From assembly GCA_022559845.1 (NCBI GenBank), contig CM040127.1:34310708-34374707 (forward strand): a stretch of DNA of 64,000 nucleotides, in the 5' to 3' direction. A program made the translations under genes and the position numbers. Positions within the stretch are counted from its first letter, which is position 1; each line of letters starts with the position of its first letter. The stretch comes from Amorphophallus konjac (lineage: Eukaryota; Streptophyta; Magnoliopsida; Alismatales; Araceae). The notes beneath the pieces are model-generated. The model saw nothing but the letters and a program-made list of their open reading frames with translations, was not told where the DNA came from and made no database searches. This document shows, piece after piece, positions 20,683 to 31,600 of the stretch.

Positions 20683-21785
20683 TCGGAGCTAGCTCATGCA
20701 CAGATTTTTAGGAATTTGTCAGAAAAGGGGAAAAGAGGACCAGCTATGCATGAAAGAACATCAATGCATTTGTGATAAATATATCAAAAAAAATTAAATT
20801 TGCTTCAGAGTTTGCTGACACTTACTAGAGAAAGGAACCCCCTACTCAATAGAAAGATTTGACAGGTGTACAAGCATCTCCAGAGCCTATCTGGACTATT
20901 TGCCCTCTGCCTCATAGGCCACAGCTTTGGCAAATGTTCTGCAGGTGTGGTAATACCTCAGTCTCTAATCGCCACTACACATGGACCTCCCTTGACCTTT
21001 CTTCCTGCAGGCCAAAAATCAAACTGGAACTTACAGGATTGCTGCAGGTGCCCTCCCCTGAAACAACTATAGCAGGTTACCCTATATCCAAAGAGGAAGC
21101 TAAGGAAAGCAATCTGCCAGCCTGCACATTGGAAAAGAGATATCCAATTTCTCAGATGCCTCCAAGCAGTGTCGGTGGGCACCTGATACAGGTGGGAAGG
21201 TCTTCGTCAGCATTGTCAATCAAGACTCCAGCCACACTGACACTTTCATTATACACTGTCCCCCATGTCATAGATAATTTGGGAAGGAAAGCACATAATC
21301 TGATCCAATAATAAATCCTTCTTGTAGGAAACTCATGCATTCAAGTTCTCCAAATGAAGCAAAATATTTTTTTTGTAGAACCAGTACTAAGGCCTCTAGT
21401 TTTGATTCCTCCCACCATCCACTTTTCTAGGTTTATGACCAGTTACTTTCAATTGAAATGCTTACTGGGGAAGGATCCATGTACTCTGCCACCACAATAA
21501 TGTTATCCTACCAGTATGCTATTCCTTTCAAATCCTATTTTCCTTCCACCACTAATCTTCTTCTAACATATCATAAATTGAACTCTCCCACCAACTAGCT
21601 GCATATACAACAGCTCCACTGCAAATGCAACTTGCACCAAGCTAGCTGGCCCATGACTGCCTATAAACAATGTTGAACTCTTGGATATGAAATGTGCATG
21701 GGATATCTAAAAATATGTTAGCATTTGTATGAAATGCTGACAGAAAAGACAATGATGAGAATATGCAAAATGAACTTGACATAAC
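20683..21785. other. No gene recognised
   Basis: Open frames at 20859-21311 (+) and 20958-21182 (-) have no convincing similarity. The minus frame contains CYSCFRGGHLQQSC with zinc-knuckle spacing, but it lacks the usual basic flanks. Confidence 0.4.
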
Positions 21786-22332
21786 TAGTAAAGTTTATTA
21801 GATTATGTCAACCAACTCAAAACCTTGCGGTGCTGAGTGGAGAGGGACCCACTACTTTAAACCTATTTTACTTTATCCCTTTCCCAATGTGGAACTAGTC
21901 TAACACACCCCCTCATATGTAGGCTGATTTAGGATCTGTCACAAGGTCTATGACAAATATGGCAAGTGTCCCCACTTTCAAAAAAAAACATGGGAAGTGT
22001 AGCCTAGATCATAACGATAGGCTCTGATACCATATTAAAATTAATGGATAGCGATCCATTTTAAACATATTTTACTTTGCCCCCCTCTTCCAATGTGGGA
22101 CTATTCTTACAATAACCATTATATGTGTAAGGCCCTAAACGACAGAAATATGTAAAATGTGAGATGGACTATGACAAACATGGGGTGCATAGCCCATCTC
22201 ATAACCATGAACTCTGATACCATATTAAAGTTGTTGAATAAAGCCATCAACTCAAGAACTTAAAGTGAGAGGACTCCATTATTTTAAACATGTTTTAGTT
22301 TGTTCCTCTTCCAATGTGGGACTATTCTAACA
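21786..22332 (-). mobile_element. TRIM-like cluster: three short LTRs, two primer sites
   Basis: On the minus strand, LTR-like segments starting TGTTAGAATAGTCCCACATTGG (from 22332), a variant from about 22111, and another from about 21905 recur, each about 80-115 bp. Two are followed by TGGTATCAGAG (22222-22212 and 22032-22022), the usual primer site complementary to initiator tRNA-Met in plant elements. No coding sequence lies between. The LTR-internal-LTR-internal-LTR order fits a tandem TRIM. No target duplication was found. Confidence 0.55.
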
Positions 22333-22624
22333 ATAATCATTATATGTGAAAGGCCCTAAATGACAGAAATATGTAAAATGTCCTCATTTTGGTTTGCAGC
22401 ATTAGCCAGTACCCTATTCAATTTATTCATCATATTCCGAGTCTTCTAGCAGTAACTTATTTCAGTCCAGTTCAAATATCCAAGTAAACTTACTAAGCTA
22501 TAAATTATGCACAACACCACTCAATCACAAATTATTCATCATCTTTGCTTTTGATTAAAGAATATAAAAATTCTGAGGATATTCACGAGCAAGCAAACAA
22601 AGATCATCGGAAACATTAATTTAC
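22333..22624. other. Myosin XI intron sequence (or 3' flank)
   Basis: Follows the donor site of the last visible myosin exon. AT-rich, nothing else recognised. Confidence 0.5.
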
Positions 22625-25600
22625 CTCAATTGCAAGACCAATCATTTGAATAAGACGGTCAAAAACACTAGTCTTTTCAGCCTCAAATGATTTCCACTGA
22701 AGAAGACATTTATAGATGGTAAATGCAGCAACTGGTTTCCCTTGACTGAACCCAACGTTTTGAACAACACAATTGATAAGGGTATTGACACCCTCCTGCA
22801 TAAAACTTCATATCTCATTCTTATATCCTTTTTAGAAACAGGATGAATAAACATATGCTAATGGGAACAATAACATACGAGTTGTTTCTCAATATACGAC
22901 CTCCTCAGATCAGGATTTCCTTTATCCTTAACAACTGCAGGTGCACCTTGTGGTTCCTGCACAAACATCAGCATTACTACTATACTATCAATGGAAAAAA
23001 GTTTAGTCATGATCATTCATATAATTCAAATGAAAAAAGGGATCCAATTTTATTGCTATTGAGAAACAGTTATGCTCGAACAAAGTTTGCAGTAACACAT
23101 AGCCTATGACACAGATTTGTAGCTTTTTGAATGTCTTTCCTTCTTCCCTTTGATATTTATTCGTTTCCTTTTACCACCCCTGTTGATAATAATAAAAAAA
23201 TCAAATAATTGTCGATGCTTTTCTTTATTGGGATTTTTATTGAAATAATCCTCTTTTATAACTTAATCCCCCAAATATGCTTCACCAAAAAATAATTACA
23301 AGAATAGATATAATGAATAATGATGTTTTTTCTTTTTCAACACCTGCATGAGAAGATAAAGCGCCTAAACAGATTTTCTCTCTTTCAGGCAATAAAGCAC
23401 TTGGATTGGATGGCTTCCTATTGGTCTTTGTTGCACCCTAAAAATTTTAAAGAAAAAAAAAGAAGGAAAAGCAGGGGCTGAAAACCCTGAGGGACCCCCT
23501 CTGGGTTTCCATTTCACCCCTCTCTCTCTCTCTAATTTAAAAAAAAAAAGATACAAAGGGGAGAGGAATACCTGGAGGGACTACCTCTGGGTCTTGCAAA
23601 CCCGGAGGGAGCCCCTCCGGGTTCCCTCCTCTCTCTTCCCTCCTCTCTCAATCTGGAACCCGGAGGGAGTACCTCGGGGTTGCCTCCTCTCTCCTGTCTC
23701 CTCTCTTTCTCTCTCAATCTACAACCCGGGGGATCCCCCTGGGGTTTTCAAACCAGGAGGGAGTACCTTCGAGTTCCCCCCTTTCCTCTCTCAATCTCTC
23801 TCCTCTCTTTTCCCCTTATACCCCTCCTTCTTTCAAACCCGGAGGGGTTAAAATGTCCTAATTTAATCCTCTTTTTCCATTTTCCTCTTATGCTCCTTCT
23901 CCTTTCAAACTCGGAGGGTCTAAAATGTCCAAAAGCCTTTTTCACCTCCTCCATCCAAAATCAGGAGGGAACCCCTCCACGTTTCTCACATCCAACTCCT
24001 ATAAATAGGAGGGCTTGGCCATTGGGGGAGGGAACTTCCTGACTTGAGCATTTCTCCACTTGGAAGCTTGGAGCAAGAAGGAAAGGAGCAGAGCTTGGCG
24101 CAAGACCTTGAAGACGTGGGTTTTTTGTTCCTTGAAGACCTTGATGTTCTTGTAAAGAAGACCCTCAATTAAGGGTATGTTTACATAAACACCCTATTGA
24201 ATCTATTTATTTTCTCAAATTAATTGAGTAAAATAAAATTCAGATTAATCTGATGACAGTCGCAAAATGACGCAAAGTCCATGCCGTCATGACACCAAGT
24301 CAGACACAAGTCCCGGGAACCCCTGTCGAGCATTCAGAGTAACAAAAATGCCTTCGCATCAAGTGAATCATGCAAGAAAAAAATTCTTTGCAACTTACAA
24401 GGTGTCCGAGTTCGGCTAGGAAGAAATCCTAAAAGAACGGAGCTCCTCACGCAACAAGTAGCACAAGAAGCGGACTAAACCAAGGCATAAAACACCAAGG
24501 ATAAGTCATTTTCTCCTCTCCACGTGGCCAAAGCACAAAAAACCCAAGGGAAACCCAAGAAAAATAGGGCTTGTATAGGATTATAGCCCCCCCTCTCCCT
24601 CATCCGGCTTAGGAAGATTGGACAGGTCCCTCGATAGGCTCCCGTGGGACCTATCCGGACCCGATAGGAGGACCTATCCAGTCCGGATAGGCCCGCGGAG
24701 GACCTTTGCTGTCCCATTTGGGCCCTCCGCAGCCTATCCGGACCCAAGGGCCCCCTTTGGGGACCTATCTAGTCCCAGTTGGCCTCCCAAGGGAGCCTAT
24801 CCGGTCCGGGTAGATCCTAAAAGGGGTAACCATCTCCTAAGCTCTATAAATAGGTCCTGTGGGCCCCATTTGAGACACACTTGAACTTGATCCGAATTGT
24901 GGGAAGTCTTGGAGACTCATAGTTCTCCACTTGTGCTTGTGTTTTTTTGAAGACCCGGAGTCAGGATATGTTGCACATATGCCCCTGCTTTTACATATAT
25001 GCCCTCGGGTGCATGTTTATGTAATTTCTCATAATTTTCATGGGGAGAGATTATGTAATTTCCTGAATTAATAATATATTACAAGAAAACCCTCCCAAAA
25101 TCACGATAAAATCCCTACAATGTTCTGTAATTGCATAAATGTCTTGTAATCCTTATAAATTGTAGATACGTCCTGCATTTTTGCGGAAACGTCCTATAAA
25201 ATCTACAATTTGTTGAAAAGTCATATATTTTACAGTCAAGTCTTGTAAAGTCCTATAACTGTAAAAATATACTTTTTATAAATATTCAGGGATTACAAAA
25301 ATACCTTGTATTTCTTGAAATTGTGTAAAGGTCCCTTCAAGGACTTGAGCCATTTCAGAGTGCATCTTCGCTCCGTCAAGGGTCCAAAAACCCTATGCAA
25401 TGCGTCCTTCTCCAAGACATATGTAGACCCAACCCTCCTCTCAGGGATGGTGGGTATTGTAATTGCAAATGTGCTCTCAATATCATAACCAATATTGTAG
25501 AGGTTGTTGGTTCTCCCTGGCAGTTAATCAAAGGTGTTCAGACTTTAAGCTGATATAAATAAACACCGACTACGGTTGGTGAGAAATTGTCCAGCATCCG

Positions 25601-28600
25601 AACCCTAATTGTCTAAACAAATCCGCGAAATTTGTCTACACTTTTCTAATATACATTTTACACACCATGTATATTACTACGCATCAACTTTCTTTATATT
25701 CTCCTAATTCCATGTGTGAGGCCAAGTTCGCTCAGCATGGAGAAGCTACCGCCAGACTATCCGAAGGCTCCCAAGCTACAGTGGTGAGGACACGCGCCAC
25801 ACTTCACGACGGAGTACACGGATCTCGCATGCATCCCTTTGGCTCGGCGATCACTTGGCGGACTAGCGGAGTTATCTTCATTTATTTTATGCTTTAGGCC
25901 ATGCTGGGCCTTTGATTAGTCCCTGCGTGGACAATTTTATTACTTGTGGACCTTTGTAGGCCAATTGGAGTCAACTAGGCTTTAGTTGGGTCATTTTTGT
26001 GCTTATTAGGTGAGGGATAGGGCTATTGGGCCACTTCTTTGGTTCAATCACTGGCCCATTTGGGCTGGCCGCCCACTCCCATGCTTAGCCCACCTAGGGT
26101 TAGGGTTTTGGGCGCCCCCACCTCTTTCCCTCCTCTTGGAAGGTGGCAGCCGCCCCCCCTCTCCTAGATTATAGGAAGAGGGGTGCGCACCCCCCTTTCC
26201 CCCCTTGCCTTGATGCGCACCCCCCTCTCTCCCCCTTGCCATGTTGCGCACCCCCCTTTCCCCCCATGCCATGTGCGCACCCCCCTCCCCTCCCTCTTGG
26301 CTAGGGTTTCAACCCTAGCACCTCCCCTCCCCATATATAAGCCTTGTATTTTTTTCTTTGAAAAAATAATGAAGAATATTTTGAGCAAGACTCCATGGTG
26401 GCTGCGCCCCCCATCTCTCTCCCTCTTTGATCCTGCGACGGGATCAACCCCGGGGTGCGACTCCCCATCCCCTTGGTGCGACGCCAAGGCATCCATCCTC
26501 CTTGTTCCTGCGACGGGATCAATCCGGGTGTGACTCCCCTTCCCCTTGGTGCAACGCCAAGCATCTATCCTCCGCGCTCATCCACGTCTCCATCGCCATC
26601 CTTCGTCGCCATCTCCATCATCAAGTGTGAAGAACAAGCAATCTGCACCCTGCAGATCCGAGGCAGAATTGAAGCCCTACTTGCAGAGGCGACCACGATG
26701 TCCACGGTGCGAATCAGGCCGAGAGTTCTTCTGTGAGTTTGTTCCTCTCCAAGTCCTCTTCGATCCAGAGGTGGTCTCGCCTCGTTTCGACTTCGGCACT
26801 GTTCGTGGCCTCCATTCTCCCACGACTACGCAGAATCCATTTGAATCAACCCGCCCAGAGGGTGCAGTTGGGTGTTGTTCTTGTCACGATTTCTACATCA
26901 GTTTTCTGCCCAAGTTTTCTTCTTCAAAGTTGTAGCCCTCGGCGTCCCGGAACCAACCCAGGTGGTTTCGTCAGATTCCGACCTCGTTTCAGAAATTTTC
27001 ACCACGGCCATCGTACCTCTGTCCGACTGCTTGCCCAGAGGACAGAAGCTTACCACTGTTGCGATTGCGCCCAGCCTGGTGACTTGATGAGGCTCATCTT
27101 CTGATGGTTCGAACAACTTTTCGTCCTCTTTCCAACGCCGCAAGTCTCGCCGCATTTCGACGATCGTGCTGTGCGTGGCGTTCATTCTCGTGGGACCGCG
27201 CAGACTGATCCTGTGCAGTCCGACCCCAGTACCAGCGACATGTTGCAGAAGCCACCACGGCTTACCTCGACGCAATCTGGTCAAGACCTTTGATCAGAAG
27301 TTTCTGCTACGAGTCCCCGTCGTCCTCCCACAGGCGGAATCACGTTCGCACGCCGGAGCATTAAGTTATTAACTTTCTCGCTCGAGCGCGCTGTTCTGTG
27401 TGCAGGAAACCAGTCACGACTTGCAGATGACCTCACGGCCACCTCGGTGCGAATCTGAGCGCCCCCTTTGGCCGAGGCTTCCTCCCGTGACCTAGCTACG
27501 CGCCCTCGCTGACGGCGCCTCAATCGGACACCGTACCAGGTCGTGGGAGCGTTCACCGCCGAGTCGCGCATTGCTGCGAACCTGCCGACTGCCGCCCGGG
27601 TCCTCCTCGCGGCCACCCCTTCACCGAGTGCCGCCCGTCAGTCCGTGCATTGGCAGCCCCGAATCCATATGTTGTAGCATGTTATCTCCCTGCGAGGAGT
27701 GGGCATTTTTTTGGTTGGAGTTGTATTATTATTCACCTTGTGTATCGGGGTTGTTGATCTCGGCCGGGGTTTCTTCCCCACGCCTAGGCGTGGAGGTACG
27801 TGCGACGCTCCCTTTGTTGGCATTTGCTTTACTAGTATACTTTCTAGCATGCCGCGTGAGTGTGTGTAGGTTCCTAGCTACTTTGTAACTCACCGCGCGA
27901 ATGTGAGTTGAGAGCACCCGTCCCGCGCCCCTAATGAGCACCGAGCTCGAATTAGATTCCCTTAGACGTTCGGCGGCTCCTTAGTCGCTGAGATCCCCGC
28001 GCTTCCCTCATCGGGACGGCCGTTGGGCTTGGATTTCTTGTTGAGAGACGCCTCCACTCGGAGGAACGGCACGGAGGTCAGCCGCCCGGCTTACCTTTGG
28101 CGTGCGAGTGCTGGCCGCACTTGTTGCATGCGTAGGTCTTAGCCCGTTTCGGTCCCGTCCCGCATCAAAGTGGTATCAGAGCTTAGGGAACCAGTTTGTT
28201 CTAACAAATTGGGGTCTTAGGTCATTTGAGTCTTTAGGTTGTCTAGGGTGCAATTAGAGCATTAGATTTGTCTAAGTTGCATGTAAGTCATTAGGTCTGT
28301 TTTAGGTGCATTTGAGTCCGTATTCTTCCCCAGTTTCCTTCACCATTTTGAGTTGTGTCTAGTCCCATCCCTTAGTTGTCCTACATGTCCCTTCCATAGT
28401 CCTAGGGCGTGCATGTGTATTTAGAGTCCTCAGGTGCTTCATCATGGCTACTCCTTACATCCTCCACAAGGGTCCGACCGACCCTCTATTCCTGGACATC
28501 ATTGTAGATGGGGACCTTCGCTTTGATGGATCGAGCCCTAGAGCCTATCTAAAGTGGGAGGCTACCATGGGAAAATACTTTGAGAAGAATTGGATATATG

Positions 28601-31600
28601 GTTCCGAGAGAGTCAACATTGCCAGGGGACAACTTTCACCTCAAGCTAGGGAAGCGTGGGATCACATAGTAGGTCTTAGGGCAGGTTGGAGGCAAGAGCC
28701 CATACACTCATGGGAGGAGATGAAGGTAGAACTTGGGAAGATCTACGCTCCCCAACGCTTCGCCTCCTACTCAGAGACCCATAGCCCGAGGAGCACTACC
28801 ACTCCTCCTATCTCCCTCGGTCAGTCTAAGGCCACTCTAAGGGCTCAACCTCCGCAACGCCCATCACCTCTTACCCCCAACCGAGCACATCATAGTTGGA
28901 GGAGCAAGGTGCCACCTGTGTGTGAGTCTAGGCCCGAGACTAAATCTCATGATTACCAGCAAGTCTCCCCGAATGCCCCTAACTTGAGAGATATCCCCCT
29001 CGCAGAACTCCTGCAACTCTTTAGGGAGAAACTAGAAAGGATGGGCACTCCTATGGGATCACCGATTTCCCCTAGCCCACAGTCCGCTCCGCCTCCAGGC
29101 TCACGCCTGCCACCACCCCCAGAGCCCGCCCCTGTGGCCCCCTGTAGTGGGAATGTCCGGTTCTCTGACCAGTGTCCTTCACGTTCCCCTATCTTGGAGG
29201 ACACACGTTCGGCGGATGCCCCACCCGGGTTTGTTCCAGTGACTTACGTTGCTGAACAGGAGTTGGCTGAGGAGTACTTAGCTGAGGTTGAGGAGTTAGG
29301 GAGTGATCCCATCCACATCATAGAGGACTCCGTTTCCATTCCCGAGAGAGATGCTTCACCCTTAGACCCTCATATAGAGCCATTCTTACACTCCGAGGGT
29401 GAACTGATCATTGGAGAGTCTTTAGCTAGCTGGCTAAGGGAGGGTCCACTTCTAGATGTCTCCATTCCTTGCTATACACCCATGGGACCAGCCCTCCCAA
29501 TTGTACCCCTTGACTCCTTTCATACCATTTTTCGGTCCTTCTGCTTTCTTGAAAATGTGAAGGGCTTCCTTAGGAGTTTAGATTGTCAATGGGAATTGAC
29601 TTATATGTTGACCTTAGGGTCTGACCAACCCTATAGTCATCGCTTTACACTCCCTGCTTTGGGGTCTATTACCTCAGTCTACCCCATAGGACATATCACC
29701 TCCGAGGTCCTTTTATTCTTTCCCATACCGGTGGAGGTTGATTTTGTCCCCTCTTATGGTATCACGGTCCCGAGGGAGGAACCTTGCCTTCCTTGCCTTC
29801 CTCATGAGCCTCTTGCCCCATACATTAGAGCGCCTGAAGGTGATCATCTGCACCTGGGCGAATGTCGCACATGGGCAAGTATAGTGAGGGACCTGTCGGG
29901 AGGGGTCATCATTTCTTTGACCCATTCGATCCCCTCCCTAGTGAGCCTCTCGACTCATATTATTCTCCCCACATTGTCGAGAAGGTCCATTATCATACCC
30001 CATCCAGACCTGCTAGTCAACACCTCACCTTGCATACCTCCAGACGCCATAGTTTAGGAGGCCAGGGACACATGTCTCTCCTTCATGTTTCACCACGCTC
30101 CTCACCATATAGGGGTAATTTCATGAGTGAGTTTTGGGTTGTTCGTCCTCCTGAGTCTACCACATTTAGTAGGACACATGTGCATGATAGGTCATACTTT
30201 GGTTGTCCAGGTCCTCCCCAAGTTGTCAAGTCTGGTAGATGTCAAAGGCCTATTAGATCCATATTTGGATGTCCAGGACCACCCCTGCATTCATATAGGT
30301 ATGAGTCCACACAGCTAGTTCGGAGTCTACATCATCATCACCATCTTGAGGCCAGCAACGCACGTTATGAGGATTTAGCTGATACGCATCGGCCCACCCG
30401 TGAGTTCCGTAAGGGAGAGTACGTCATGATCAGGGTCAGACCTGAACGGTTTCCTTCGGGGGCCGTGAAGAAACTCCAGGCCCGCGATGCTGGACTCTTT
30501 CGAGTCTTGAAGCGAATTGGGTCGAATGCGTATGAGATTGAGCTGCCAGACGACTATGGGATCTGTTCGACGTTCAATGTCTCAGATCTGGTGGCATATC
30601 GAGATCCCGCGGTGATTCCCAGTGAGCTTTTTGGGCCCTCCCCTCCTGTTGAGAGTATTACACCTTCTGAGCGTCCACCTCCTCCAGCCCCATTACGGAA
30701 ACGCGAGCATATAGATTGTATACTGGATGAGCAGGTGACCACGACCAGGAGCGGAGCCTACCAACGCTTCCTAGTGCGTTGGAGAGGGCGCCCTGCGATA
30801 GACGACGCCTGGATCACATGTGGAGAGCTGGAGAGGATCGACCCGGACCTGCTGGAGCGCTACTGGAGCGACCAGGACCCGTACTCGACAGGGTCGAGTT
30901 CTTCCCACCCGGGGAGAATTGGTGAGGACACGCGCCACACTTCACGACGGAGTACACGGATCTCGCCTGCATCCCTTTGGCTCGGCGATCACTTGGCGGA
31001 CTAGCGGAGTTATCTTCATTTATTTTATGCTTTAGGCCATGCTGGGCCTTTGATTAGTCCCTGCGTGGACAATTTTATTACTTGTGGACCTTTGTAGGCC
31101 AATTGGAGCCAACTAGGCTTTAGTTGGGTCATTTTTGTGCTTATTAGGTGAGGGATAGGGCTATTGGGCCACTTCTTTGGTTCAATCACTGGCCCATTTG
31201 GGCTGGCCGCCCACTCCCATGCTTAGCCCACCTAGGGTTAGGGTTTTGGGCGCCCCCACCTCTTTCCCTCCTCTTGGAAGGTGGCAGCCGCCCCCCCTCT
31301 CCTAGATTATAGGAAGAGGGGTGCGCACCCCCCTTTCCCCCCTTGCCTTGATGCGCACCCCCCCTCTCCCCCTTGCCATGTTGCGCACCCCCCTTTCCCC
31401 CCATGCCATGTGCGCACCCCCCTCCCCTCCCTCTTGACTAGGGTTTCAACCCTAGCACCTCCCCTCCCCATATATAAGCCTTGTATTTTTTTCTTTGAAA
31501 AAATAATGAAGAATATTTTGAGCAAGACTCCATGGTGGCTGCGCCCCCCATCTCTCTCCCTCTTTGATCCTGCGACGGGATCAACCCCGGGGTGCGACTC

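Noticed and set aside
20958..21182. CYSCFRGGHLQQSC as a gag zinc knuckle on the minus strand
   Set aside because: Spacing fits CCHC, but flanks are not basic and no other gag or pol similarity is nearby; chance is likely.
26733..27616. Several 105- to 129-residue frames in the 5' LTR, repeated in the 3' LTR
   Set aside because: They recur only because the LTRs are duplicated; no domain recognised, and frames overlap on both strands.
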